The notes under the pieces were generated by a model. That model was not told where the DNA came from. It saw only the letters and a program-made list of their open reading frames with translations, and did no database searches. From Archivesica marissinica (lineage: Eukaryota > Mollusca > Bivalvia > Venerida > Vesicomyidae), in contig CM026386.1 of assembly GCA_014843695.1 (NCBI GenBank), positions 91,575,389-91,639,388 on the forward strand: DNA of 64,000 bases. Reading direction: 5' to 3'. Shown here piece after piece: positions 25,897-37,924 of this stretch. The stretch's first letter is position 1. Every line of letters begins with the position of its first letter. The translations under genes and the position numbers were made by a program.

Positions 25897-26039
25897 CAGC
25901 AGAAAAACCCAGTCGGTGTCCACGACGGCGGCGATTTCAAGTTGGTACATGTGTGGACCGATGTACCAGCGATTCCAGTTGCCCCGGGATACAGAAGTGT
26001 TGCAGTAATGGGTGTGGCAATACATATATGCGCCCATAA
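25897..26039 (+). CDS. WAP four-disulfide-core domain, terminal exon
   Basis: After a branch-rich TTATCATTTTCAG acceptor the exon encodes EKPSRCP, then VGTCVDRCTSDSSCPG and QKCCSNGCGNTYMRP, with a TAA at 26037-26039. The pattern KPxxCP...C...C...C...KCC...CG is the WAP domain found in secreted protease inhibitors, antimicrobial proteins and molluscan shell proteins. The final cysteine expected after CG is replaced by tyrosine, so one disulfide would be missing. An AATAAA signal at 26276 fits a terminal exon. It begins with two nucleotides completing a codon, matching the phase of the VWC-like exon at 16.3 kb. It could instead belong to another gene or be a pseudoexon. Confidence 0.6.
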
Positions 26040-26275
26040 GGCGTGGTGAGAATTTAACTATTTCATTGTTTTAGCAGTGCGTAATCACATGCAAATTGCC
26101 ATACAGATATCAATAATTGACAATCTTTATTTACAATACTATTTCCGGTAGGTGAAAATCCCTGTTTTTTTCGACAAGAAGTGACGTCATCAGGAGTTGG
26201 AATTATCGCGAGTAATTAAATAACAATATATGACTTAACGTTACCCCACCCACCTACCGACAGTGCGTCATGCAA

Positions 26276-26281
26276 AATAAA
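26276..26281 (+). terminator. polyadenylation signal AATAAA after the WAP exon
   Basis: AATAAA about 240 nt downstream of the WAP stop codon, in a plausible 3' UTR. Confidence 0.35.
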
Positions 26282-26299
26282 TTAAATACCCTTTTGTCA

Positions 26300-26930
26300 T
26301 CGCTATAAGCACGCATCGATAAACAAAACTCGTGCGATCAGCATGTACTCTTAGACAAATAGCATGGTATCGATAGACCACACCTGTGCGGTCAGCATAT
26401 ACTCCTAGACAAATAGCATGGTATCGATAGACCAAACTGGTGCGGTCAGCATGTACTCTTAGACAAATGTCATGGTATCGCTAGACCAAACTCGTGCGGT
26501 CAGCATATACTCCTAGACAAATAGCATGGTATCGATAGACCAAACTGGTGCGGTCAGCATGTACTCTTAGACAAATGTCATGGTATCGCTAGACCAAACT
26601 CGTGCGGTCAGCATGTACTCTTAGTCAAATGTCATGGTATCGCTAGACCAAACTCATGCGGTCAGCATGTACTCTTAGACAAATAGCATGGTATCGATAG
26701 ACCAAACTCGTGCGGTCAGCATGTACTCTTAGACAAATATCATGGTAGCGATAGACCAAACTCGTGCGGTCAGCATGTACTCTTAGACAAATAGCATGGT
26801 ATCGATAAACAATTCTCGTGCGGTCAGCATGTACTCTTAGATAAATAGCATGGTATCGATAAACAAAACTCGTGCGGTCAGCATGTACTCTTAGACAAAT
26901 ATCATGGTAGCGATAGGCCAAACTGGTGCG
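26300..26930. repeat. 54-bp tandem array, about 11-12 copies
   Basis: Units of 54 bp contain GTGCGGTCAGCATGTACTC and ATGGTATCGATAGACC. There are two main alternating subtypes (AAATAGCATGG and AAATGTCATGG) around 26340-26640, suggesting higher-order duplication. The 18-residue reverse-strand peptide repeat at 26643-26921 is a by-product. Confidence 0.93.
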
Positions 26931-26934
26931 ATTA

Positions 26935-27125
26935 AATTAAACTTTATTTATTTTACAACGATTGAGAAAACAAACTTTAAGAATGTATATAAATCACTCT
27001 CGTTGGCAGGGATGAAAGTGTAAATATGTTGTCATTCGCGTGAAAGGAAACCGGAGAAAACCCACTGATCCGATCTAGCGACCACTGTACCAACCCACAT
27101 ACTTCCCAGTCCAAGTTCTTTCAAT
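26935..27125 (+). repeat. dispersed repeat family 2, copy 1
   Basis: Begins with a TTAAACTTTATTTATTTTAC segment, then has AATCACTCTCGTTGGC and GGAAACCGGAGAAAACCCAC. The same ordered blocks occur at 31.6, 33.8, 34.9 (inverted) and 63.4 kb. It is non-coding, probably a SINE-like or non-autonomous element; this type of segment is common in mollusc DNA from memory. Confidence 0.7.
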
Positions 27126-27129
27126 GAAA

Positions 27130-28285
27130 TTGGCCGTAAGTTAATGGGTGATATAAATATATGATGTGTTTTGCGAAGATATTTTTAACATATCTATAAG
27201 GAAGTTATGTGTTTGATTTACATATTGCAAAATGTTCACACGCAAAAGTTCACATAACATGACCTGCTTCAGCGCTGTGGGGAAATGTCACATAAGATAC
27301 TGAAAGGCGGGATCTAATGCTGTACTACTGCATACTTGTGTCGTGATATCTTCTGTCGGTAGCTTTCATTGCTTCAATTCTTTCATTTATTCACGTGATA
27401 CACATAACTCCATGAAAGCATCCCTCTAAAATAGCATTGTTCGCATCATTCCCGTTACTATATGTAAGCAATATAGCAGTTTATTCTGGTAGCAGTATAT
27501 TGTTATACATGCGTAAATATCATTATAAATATTAATAATAAATACTTTATTTTACGAGCGAACTCATTACAGTGTAACACAAGCTAATCTACCATGCCTC
27601 GAGGTTATAAAGCGTTTCTCCTATCTCAAACTCATTCTTAAGCTTCTGATTGGTTCAGCTGAAAGTACAACTCAGAATCAACCAACTACAGCATGATTAG
27701 AGCTTGAGCTTGAGATCTTAGTCATGTGTTATAACCTTGGCTACATGAGACCCAGAACAAATCAAATGCAATCAAAAGTTAGGTATATATGTCAAATCTG
27801 CACACTGGAATTAAATAGTAATGTTAATGTTAATGCTGAACAGTAGAAAACTATATATAATATCATATGAAATATAATGATATATGGAATATACGTCTAG
27901 TAGACTGGAACACGGGAATAAGACAATTTATGACAATATATATATAACAATGTGCCGATATGACGTATAGGGGTATATTGAAAATATGTATGAGCACAGC
28001 TTAAAGGCAGCCATCCACAGCATCTAGTAAATATAGCAATGGCAATGAACACACGTGCTAAAGACTGTGTACAATATCATCTGAAGTAAAACTAGTAGAA
28101 ATATGTGGTTAGTTTATATTGTTATTGTTCCATCATAAATAGAGAATATTGAACTGTTGGATAGTTGGAGTATTCTGCACTGAGTGAGGCAATGCATTCC
28201 AGATAGATGATCCTGAAAATGGAAATGTGTTACGAAATAAATGTGTTGGTCTTGGTGTGTATAACTGAGGTTGAAATGCAATTAT
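27130..28285. other. no feature recognised
   Basis: Single-copy AT-rich sequence without recognisable coding segments, structured RNA or transposon ends. Confidence 0.5.
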
Positions 28286-28289
28286 TCTA

Positions 28290-31200
28290 ACAGGGATCTC
28301 CGTGGTTACACCATATAACTATTATAACAGGGATCTCCGTGGTTACACCAGATAACTATTCTAACAGAGATCTCCGTGGTTACACCAGATAACTATTCTA
28401 ACAGGACCTCCTTGGTAACACCAGATAACTATTCCAGCAGGGATTTCCGTGGTTACACCATTTAACTATTCTAACAGGGATCTCCGTGGTTACAACATCT
28501 AACTACCATATAACTATTCTAACAGGGAACTCCGTGGTTGCACCATATAACTATTCTAACAGGGACCTCCATGGTTACACCATATAACTATTCTAACAGG
28601 GATCTCCGTGATTACACCATATCACTATTCTAACAGGGATCTCCGTGGTTACACCATATCACTATTATAACAGGGACCTCCATGGTTACACCATATAACT
28701 ATTCTAACAGGGATCTCCGTGGTTACACCATATAACTATTCTAACAGGGATCTCCGTGTTTACACCATATCACTATTATAACAGGGAACTCCATGGTTAC
28801 ACCATATAACTATTCTAACAGGGATCTCCGTGGTTACACCATATAACTATTCTAACAGGGACCTCGTTGGTTACACCATATAACTATTCTAACAGGGATC
28901 TCCGTGGTTACACCATATAACTATTATAACAGGGATCTCCGTGGTTACACCAGATAACTATTCTAACAGTGGTCTCCGTGGTTACACCACATAACTATTC
29001 TAACAGTGGTCTCCATGGTTGCACCAGATAACTATTCTAACAGGGACCTCCATGGTTGCACCAGATAACTATTCTAACAGGGATTTCCATGGTTGCACCA
29101 TATAACTATTCTAACAGGAATCTCCATGGTTACACCATATAACTATTCTAACAGGGAACTCCGTGGTTGCACCATATAACTATTCTAACAGGATCTCCGT
29201 GGTTACACCATATAACTATTCTAACAGGGAACTCCATGGTTACACCATATACCTATTCTAACAGGGAACTCCGTGGTTACACCATATAACTATTCTAACA
29301 GGGAAGTCCATGGTTACACCAGATAACTATTCTAACAGGGAACTCCGTGGTTACACCATATAACTATTCTAACAGGGATCTCCGTGGTTACACCATATAA
29401 CTATTCTAACAGGGATCTCCGTGTTTTTTTGGTTGGTTTTTTTGGGTTGTGGTAACACCATATAACTATTATAACAGGGATCTCCGTGGTTACACCACAT
29501 AACTATTCTAACAGGGATCTCCGTGGTAACACCATATAACTATTATAACAGGATCTCCGTGGTTACACCAGAGAACTATTCTAACAGTGGTCTCCGTGGT
29601 TACACCATATAACTATTCTAACAGTGGTCTCCGTGGTTGCACCAGCTAACTATTCTAACAGGGATCTCCGTGGTTACACCAGATAACTATTCTAACAGGG
29701 AACTCCGTGGTTACACCAGATAACTATTCTAACAGGGAACTCCGTGGTTACACCAGGTAACTATTCTAACAGGGAACTCCGTGGTTACACCAGATACCTA
29801 TTATAACAGGGAACTCCGTGGTTACACCATATAACTATTCTAACAGGGAACTCCGTGGTTACACCATTTAACTATTCTAACAGGGATTCCGTGGTTACAC
29901 CTATAACTATTCTAACAGGGACTCCGTGGTTGCACATATAACTATTTAACAGGGACTCTGGTTAACCATATAACTATTCTAACAGGGATCTCCGTGTTCA
30001 CCATATACTATTCTAACAGGGATCTCCGTGGTTACACCATATACTATTTAACAGGGACTCCTGGTTACACCATATAACTATTCTAACAGGGATCTCCGTG
30101 GTTACCATATAACTATTCTAACAGGGATCTCCGTGTTTCACCATATACTATTTAACAGGGACTCCATGGTTACACCATATAACTATTTAACAGGGATTCC
30201 GTGGTTCACCATATAACTATTCTAACAGGGACTCGTTGGTTACACCATATAACTATTCTAACAGGGATCTCCGTGGTTACCATATAACTATTTAACAGGG
30301 ATCTCCGTGGTTCACCAGTAACTATTCTACAGTGGTCTCCGTGGTTACACACATACTATTCTAACAGTGGTCTCCTGGTTGCACCAGATAACTATTCTAA
30401 CAGGGACTCCTGGTTGACAGATAACTATTCTAACAGGGTTTCCTGGTTGCACCATATAACTATTCTAACAGGATTCCTGGTTACACTTTTTTGGGTGTGG
30501 TTTTTTTGGGTGGTTTTTTTTGGGTTGGTTACACCATATACTATTCTAACAGGGACTCCGTGGTTACACCATATAACTATTTAACAGGGATCCTGGTTAC
30601 ACCAGATAACTATTCTAACAGGCTCCGTGGTTACACCATATAACTATTCTAACAGGGTCTCCGTGGTTCACCATATAACTATTCTAACAGGGATCTCCGT
30701 GGTCACCATATAACTATTTAACAGGGATCTCCGTGGTTACACCATATAACTATTCTACAGGGATCTCCGTGGTACACCATATAACTATTTAACAGGGATC
30801 TCCGTGGTTACACCAATAACTATTCTAACAGGATCTCCGTGGTACACCATATAACTATTTAACAGGGATCTCCGTGGTTACACCAGAGAACTATTCTAAC
30901 AGTGGTCTCCGTGGTTACACCATATAACTATTCTAACAGTGGTCTCCGTGGTTGCACCAGCTAACTATTCTAACAGGGATCTCCGTGGTTACACCAGATA
31001 ACTATTCTAACAGGGAACTCCGTGGTTACACCAGATAACTATTCTAACAGGGAACTCCGTGGTTACACCAGGTAACTATTCTAACAGGGAACTCCGTGGT
31101 TACACCAGATACCTATTATAACAGGGAACTCCGTGGTTACACCATATAACTATTCTAACAGGGAACTCCGTGGTTACATCATATAACTATTCTAACAGGG

Positions 31201-31320
31201 AACTCCGTGGTTACACCATATAACTATTCTAACAGGGAACTCCATGGTTACATCATATAACTATTCTAACAGGGAACTCCGTGGTTGCACCATATAACTA
31301 TTCTAACAGGGATCTCCGTT
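28290..31320. repeat. 37-bp minisatellite array, about 80 copies, including a deletion-riddled block
   Basis: The unit is 37 bp with CTCCGTGGTTACACC, ATATAACTATTCTAAC and AGGGAT. Units between about 29880 and 30870 have many one-base losses (CTATTTAAC, GACTCCTGG, CACCATATACT), while units on both sides are clean. The order of variant units in that block mirrors the order in 28540-29500, including a T/G-rich interruption at 29424-29456 that recurs at 30487-30530. The clean tail 29560-29850 recurs at 30880-31170. Confidence 0.95.
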
Positions 31321-31565
31321 GTTGCGGTCGTTGATTTCAAATCACCTACCTTTCATCGCTCTAGATTCAAATCCCATTATGAGTGAATGTCGAAATATTT
31401 CACTTGAGGAAGCTGTCGGTGAGATTACTTGTGCTGGTCTGTTGTGCTACACAGGTGTCCGTACCTGAAATACTGCTCGGTTGAGGACCCGGGTTCTTCC
31501 TCCTCCAATAATAACCGTAAAGCCAACATATGACCTCAGCTGCATGTGCCACTTAACATCCCATC
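31310..31565 (+). mobile_element. tRNA-derived SINE copy C
   Basis: The head contains GATTTCAAATCACC and a box B-like TAGATTCAAATCCC. The body has CTGAAATACTGCTCGGTTG followed by CCTCCAATAATAACCG, and the tail is A-rich with AAAAACAAAC. It adjoins the right end of the 37-bp array without a gap and is followed directly by family 2 copy 2. Confidence 0.65.
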
Positions 31566-31589
31566 AAAAAACAAACAAAAAAACAAACT

Positions 31590-31735
31590 GAACTTGTTTT
31601 TATACTTTATTTATTATTAAGTTTTAACAACTTATATTAATCACTCTTGTTGGCTCGGATGAAAGCGTACATGTGGTCATTCATGTGGGAGGAAACCGGA
31701 GTACCCGGAGAAAACAACATTGTGCGATACCCTAC
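31590..31735 (+). repeat. dispersed repeat family 2, copy 2
   Basis: Contains ACTTTATTTATTATTAAG, AATCACTCTTGTTGGC and GTGGGAGGAAACCGGAG followed by TACCCGGAG, in the same order as the other family members. An 84-residue ORF at 31647-31901 runs through it and is not regarded as a gene. Confidence 0.7.
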
Positions 31736-31899
31736 ACACCACCAGAACAGTGCTGTCCAATGTGCCGACCTACAATATATTAAAGCCGTGTTAGCAACAA
31801 ATCCACTACTGACACCTTACATTAAAATAACACCACAATACCGCTATGTTAGGATAGCCACTTGTCGAACAAATGATGTAGATTATAAAGTACTCCGTT

Positions 31900-32250
31900 A
31901 GAATGTCATTACCTACGTCCTTATATTCTGCATAAACTTCTTTATGTGTTGTACATAATTCATTATGTTAAATGCACATGTAAACGTCAATATGTTTGGC
32001 ATTAAGTTTAAAACAAACTGTCATTATGTTCGGTACTCCGTTAGAATAGTGTTGTTCAGTGGTCAGGAAGATACAATTGTGTATGTATATATATATATGT
32101 ATGCAAACATCTTTGTAGTCTGTACAAACTTCATTATGTTCAATGCAAATGTCTTTATGTTTGGTATTATCTTAAAAAACGGCATTGATGTTCGGTACAG
32201 ACATGTCGGTACAAACTTTATTGTATTCGATACAAACTCCACATAGATGA
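31900..32250. repeat. imperfect short repeats (TTCATTATGTT-type)
   Basis: Several degenerate copies of a CATTATGTTxAATGCAxATGT segment with interspersed TTATGTTTGG. An ORF of 93 residues across it has no recognisable domain. Confidence 0.4.
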
Positions 32251-32654
32251 TGTAAATACCACTGTAACCTATCATCACTGATCGTCACCAGATTCGAGAA
32301 GGCCGAGTCTCATCTATTTAAAAAGGTTGGCAGTTTTGTTCGGATGTTTGTGCAACAAGTACTGGGTACCCGCTGGAGCCTGCCCAAGAAATGAGTTGTT
32401 ATGTAAACTGCCCACCGGCGATATAACCCATGATACTGGTGGTGATGCAGGCGCAAAACACGAATGAACAAACACAAATTATGTTTGCATAAATATATTA
32501 GAAAAGGCTACTGTCCCAAGTATTGAATAAACTACTGGTTGTGCTGCCATAGTAAATATTCTTGATGCAGTATCCCATAATTGTGTAGAACAGCGTAAGG
32601 GTTGGTGGGTTACCACACTGGTTCAGACATATTTGATAATGATCGGGTTGAGGT

Positions 32655-32720
32655 ACGACACTACTACCACTGCTACTACCACTGCTACTACCACTACTAC
32701 TACCACTACTACTACTATGG
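32655..32720. repeat. trinucleotide microsatellite (TAC)n
   Basis: ACTACTACCACTGCTACTACC-type trinucleotide tract; the reverse strand would read as a Ser/Gly tract. No gene was recognised around it between 32250 and 33200. Confidence 0.85.
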
Positions 32721-33216
32721 AGCAGGTGGGAATCACCGCTACGTAAATAGAACAAGAACTGGACTGGTACGAAAATAATATATTATACTACTCTTCCACT
32801 TTGTACTGTCCCACTAGCCATTAAATAGACATAGGTCTGCTTTAATGTCGGAGTTCGCTAATAATCCCTACCTCCGTATATCTACCTACTATTAGCCCAC
32901 GATTCATTCCTTAATTGTATGAGTATGTGAGTACCGTACCAGGGTCTAGTTAAACTGCACATCGGCCATATGTGCAACCGGTAGCGACGTTAAATAAACT
33001 TATAATAAAACTCAATAATATATTAATATATATAGTGTGTACACCCGATCGTTCAAACTGTAAATCACTGATATAGTATTTATATGTATATGTTTCTGTT
33101 TGTACTCGCATTACGCTGGGTACCAGCGACAAGGAAGTTTAGATAGTGCGTTAGTGCTTACCTTCATGTAGGAAGTTATAAACTTATTTCAACGCACTTA
33201 AGCAAGTTAACCAGTA

Positions 33217-33264
33217 TGGAACTTCAGATTGTGTTAGTTATATATGGATTATGCTATACACGTG
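33217..33264 (+). CDS. possible signal-peptide first exon
   Basis: An ATG at 33217 opens MELQIVLVIYGLCYTR, a short secretion-signal-like peptide, running into a possible GTAATA donor. No downstream exon was recognised, so this rests only on hydrophobicity and splice context. Confidence 0.2.
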
Positions 33265-33529
33265 GTAATACTTTCATTTTTGATATAACATGTTGTAAGA
33301 TAATGGACCTTAGTTTGATATGTGTCCCTTTCCCCATATTATAACTTAATGAAATAAGACTGACATGCATGTATACATGTGTTGCTATTTAATAACGGGC
33401 ATCGATCCATGTGATTGAATACTTGATAATCTGACATAAACACGACTTATATAGAAGAGCGGAGATGTAGTAGGCTCTACTACCTACCATTTCATCAACC
33501 GTTGTTGTTTTTTGTAACATCAACGACGA

Positions 33530-33755
33530 ATCCTCCGTGACCTAGTGGTTAAGGCCGTTGCCTTCAATTTACTTGCGCCTCAGCCATGCAGGTTGGAATA
33601 CAACTTATGTGTCGAATTATTCCATGTAATTATGCTATCTTGCTAAAGGTGGGTCATTTTATCTTGATCCGCGGTCGTGTCTGAAATACTGCCATCATTG
33701 GCTTCCACTGTCTCCACAACCAATAACAGTCGCAGAGACGCCAACCTAACCTGTA
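33530..33755 (+). mobile_element. tRNA-derived SINE copy D
   Basis: The head reads CTCCGTGACCTAGTGGTTAA, a good box A, with a decayed box B (AGGTTGGAATACAAC). The body has GTGTCTGAAATACTGCC and ACAACCAATAACAGTCGC. It is followed immediately by family 2 copy 3, the same arrangement as at 31.3-31.7 kb. Confidence 0.65.
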
Positions 33756-33756
33756 A

Positions 33757-33990
33757 TTAAACTAACCTTTATTTATTTTACAACGATTACGAAGCAAAGT
33801 TATAACATCTTATATTAATCACTCTCGTTGGCGCAGATGAATGCGTATATGTGGTCTTTAGTGTGGGAGGAAACCGGAGTACCTGGAGAAAACCCACTTG
33901 TCAGATATGGTGGCCACGTACTATCTCACATACTACACGGTTCGAAGATCGAACCCGGGTTGCATTGGTGAAAAGCGACTTAACCTGTCG
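33757..33990 (+). repeat. dispersed repeat family 2, copy 3
   Basis: Ordered blocks CTTTATTTATTTTACAACG, AATCACTCTCGTTGGC and GTGGGAGGAAACCGGAGTAC, ending near GAACCCGGGTTGC. Confidence 0.75.
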
Positions 33991-34839
33991 GTGCGACTTG
34001 TAGTTAAAAAGCAAACATACACCAACATTCCCGGCAAGGCTTACTTCCTGAAACGACGGCTGTATTGATAATTTACTATCATTGAAATAGTATGCGGAAG
34101 TTACTTGGAAGAATCTAGGATTAGCTGTTGAGTACCTGTCATGTTAACTGTCATGAATATAGAAGAATATTTGTCTCTAAAATAGCAGAGTTGGTGGGGA
34201 TTGGTATACACGTTTATTAATAACCAATGATTGCAAAGCTTTCATCAATGTTTATGTAATCTTTCATTCTTACACATACACCATACAACATGACTGGACA
34301 TGGGACACATCGCCCACTTCCGTTTCAGGCGTACATTGCAGAGTATCCCAGACTCAAGTCCGTTGCATCCCACTCTAAGCATGATCATATAGCAATTGAA
34401 ACTTCTATAAATCCATGCGTGAAGCTTAAGTATTGTATGTATTATGACACGCTATTCACGACATAACACTACAATGTACTCTTTAGAACAGACTGTGATA
34501 TTCTCCTCTACTAACATGTCCCTACTCTAATATGTGTACAACTAAAATCACAGTACCTCTACTATTTCACATAATAAAGCCCATCATGTAATTATTACAA
34601 GAAATAGTTTCAAATACATATTATGGCGTATCCACATTTGTAATTTATTTGTTTCAACAACAATAATGAAATAATAAAACAATTATATCAAAATATTTCA
34701 AATATATATATATCACTATCAAATTTCTTGATCCACTTTTGTTGTCTTTGTTCCTTTATCAGCGTCATCTACAGCAGTAGTTGATTGAAATTAAAATAAT
34801 TAACGCGAATTTGCTAAAAATGCAATCCGGGTTTAATCC

Positions 34840-35045
34840 TCGGACCGGTTAGTATGTGAGATGGTACGGTGGTCGCCGGATACGGTGGTCGCCGTATTGG
34901 ACAGGTGGGTTTTCTCCTGGTACTTCGGTTTCCTCCCACGTGAATGGCCACATTTAAGCTTTGATCCGCGCCAACGAAAGTTATTAATATCAGTTGTTAA
35001 AACCTGTTTCGCAAATGTTGTAAAATAAATAAAGTTTAAACTATT
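34840..35045 (-). repeat. dispersed repeat family 2, copy 4 (inverted)
   Basis: The plus strand shows the complementary blocks: GGGTTTTCTCC, CGGTTTCCTCCCAC and TGTAAAATAAATAAAGTTTA. It contains a short internal duplication of GGTGGTCGCCG at 34870-34892. Confidence 0.75.
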
Positions 35046-35049
35046 TAAT

Positions 35050-36365
35050 TACTAAAATAAATGACTAATGAACATTAAGTTTGGAATTAAGGTTTACAAT
35101 AACATCTTTTAAATGTATACTAGTATTACCAAAGTTGTGAACATTATTATTAAAAGTTATATTCTCAACTTTACAATTAAAGGTATGCACACAAACTTAT
35201 CAGGTTAAAGGTACAGCATCAATTAAAAACACACGTATTAATGTATTCATAGTGAGACATATAAATGTACATGTCCAAGACTTCATACTTGCGATAGGTA
35301 ATTATGTTATAATTCTGTTCCAACTTTAATTTGCAACGGTATTAATAACGTATGTTTCCAGAAACATGCATGACATGACATCAAAAGTTTGGTCCATAGC
35401 ATATGCCGACTACTTACAATGCCAGACTCTCAATGAACTAATATTTAAATTATTATAAGAACACAATTATTGTTAAAATTACTCTCAAGTATGTACACTA
35501 CAACTATACAACAATCAAGGGTTATTCCCCTTATCTGTAACCAATATTTGTTATAGATTAGCACTATTTTCTAATATGTATTAATTTTCGCAATATGTTT
35601 ACGATGCATTTTTAATTCTGAGCAACACAATGTACAATTCATGAGTTATGCTAGAATGTACACCATTCCATAACCATTTAAATAGCATTAATTGATTTAT
35701 ATATACTTTGACATTATGTTATGCTTCTGGTTTTGTTATATGTCAATCAGACTAACATATTGATATACAACCACAATATAACATGACTATTAGAACTAGT
35801 TAATTATAAGTTATACAGTAATTATACTACATACAGCAAACACACGTAAAATATATTGATACATTTTTTTTTTTAAGTGGAAAATTTCTTCTTTTTTTCC
35901 CCATTCTTATGTTACAATTAAACAAAACAATAGCAATCGACAAGTTGGTAACTATGTCAACATAATTATTCCCTGGTATTGTCACACTTCGACTATATCC
36001 ACAAGTTAACATAGACAACATTGCAGAGTATAATTATAAGGAATACTTGTAAATGTTGTACTGACATAATATTTACTGAGGGCAGAGATATCCATCATTA
36101 TAAAGGTGACCTACACTTGAAAGATGTAAAGAATGTAAATTGCATCAACAACATACTAAGTCAACTTTTATTTATTTTTCTATTTTTTTCGCATCTCTTT
36201 TTTCCCATATGTTTACCTTACACATTCTTGATTACTTCTCGCATTATAGTATTTTATAGACACTATATTCTACATGCTACATGTTAAATTACCTATAAAT
36301 AATTACATTGGCTAATATAAACATACAAAGGTTCTTGTATTGCCACCTCACTTCATGCCTTCTCA
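35050..36365. other. no gene recognised; possible 3' flank or LTR of the gypsy element
   Basis: AT-rich sequence downstream of the retrotransposon. Purine-rich tracts on the minus strand (complements of 35865-35905 and 36165-36200) could serve as a polypurine tract, but I could not find a matching long terminal repeat upstream of gag. Confidence 0.35.
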
Positions 36366-36371
36366 ATATGC

Positions 36372-36569
36372 TCAAGGCGAATAAATCTCTCTTGGCTTTA
36401 TTGGCCTATCACGCCGAGACCTTGGTACAAATGGTACACTAACATGTGTCTCAGGTTCAAAATTGAACTGAGTTTTCTCTAACTCTACTGTTCTGTCACT
36501 ATCAAAATATAAATGAGTATCCTTTACAGTTTTGTCACTTGTATTCACCGGTATATCATTAGTTTGCAA
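36372..36569 (-). pseudogene. gypsy integrase C-terminal tail
   Basis: A short charged ORF ending SRRDRPIKPREIYSP. Such proline/arginine-rich tails often end gypsy pol proteins. It is out of frame with the integrase core. Confidence 0.5.
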
Positions 36570-36715
36570 CCAGTTCTCTGGGTATTTCTGACCTCAATAT
36601 AGCTTAAGAGGATCTACATGTACTACAATTTGCTTTGAATCGATCGCTTTCTGTATCCTGTAAGTCAAATAGGTTAATTTGCTAGCACTAGGTAAGGACC
36701 TGTCCATCCTAATCC

Positions 36716-37915
36716 TCATTTTTGATTTGCAGTTGGTGGATACCATCTCCACACCAAGTTTCCAGGCACAAATTCTCTAGGTCTCAACCCTCGGTCATAA
36801 TACCGCTTTTGTCTTGTGGCTGCAATACCCAATTGATCATTTGCAAATTCATATGCCTGTCTAGTTGCAGCTTTTACCCATTCCACATATTCTACAGGAC
36901 ACACTATTTCAGGTTGGCTCGGTGGTGAACCTACCATAATGTCAATGGGACTATCTACCTCACGACCTAACATCAACAAGTTTGGCGAATAGTTTGTGCT
37001 GCTCTGCTGTGTAGCTCGATAAGCAGCCATAACATAACATAAATGATCGTCCCAATCTTTGTGATTTTCTTCAGTAGATACAAACATTGTTAACATTTGA
37101 ATAACTGTTTTGTTGGCCCTTTCTATCAGACCATCAGAGTTTGGATTGTATGGGCATGTTCTAGTCTTATTAATCCCTAACAGATCACAAATTGCATCAA
37201 AGAGCTTTGATTCGAACTCGCGTCCTTGGTCTGTATGGATTTGGGTTGGGAAACCATATTGAAGAAACACTTGCGTGACAAGGGTATCAGCTACTGTATA
37301 AGCAGTATGATTGGGAACAGCAAACGCCATTATCCATTTGGTGAAATAACAACCACAGACAATGATATACTCATTGTTATTTTTAGTCTGGACAAGCGGG
37401 CCCAAAATATCAACTGCAATAATTTCCATAGGACGATGAGGTCTAAGTTGCTTAATCTGAGCTTTGCCTTTCCCAGGACCTGGTTTATACTGAGCACACA
37501 ACTCACAATGACGTATCCACAGAGCGATGTCGCTAGACATACCTGGTCAATAAAATATACGCTTGACAGCCTCTAATGTACGGTCCCTACCTAAGTGACC
37601 GGCATATCTCTGACTATGTAATTGCTCAAAAATTTTAGTTCTTATTTCTTCAGGGGCAACTAACTGTAATACAGTACTGTCAACTTTATTGTAATATTTA
37701 TGATATAACAATTTGTTATGAATCTCAAGAATCTCCCATGATTGCCAAAGTTGTATCACATCATTATGTGGAGACAATACTTTTGATTTATCAGGTTTAC
37801 TTGAATTCTCTTGTTTTAGTCTTAGGATTTCGGATACTGATGCATTTCTATTTTGACAGTCAATCAGATCTTGTCCGGACCAAAGATTTATCCAATTTGG
37901 TCGAACATTTGTCAC
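36716..37915 (-). pseudogene. gypsy integrase
   Basis: Zinc-binding HHCC segment (QLHSQRYAGHLG ... CELCAQYKPG), then the DDE core with AVDILGP, IHTDQGREF and SDGLIERANKT. The C-terminal part has LVWRWYPP. A TGA at 37547-37549 stands where the family has tryptophan (FYxPGM). A further frame change after 36716 leaves a C-terminal tail ORF at 36569-36372. Confidence 0.9.
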
Positions 37916-37924
37916 ACTATTACA

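Noticed and set aside
32498..32755. 85-residue Ser/Gly-rich ORF
   Set aside because: Serine/glycine tract comes from the (TAC)n microsatellite; no other support.
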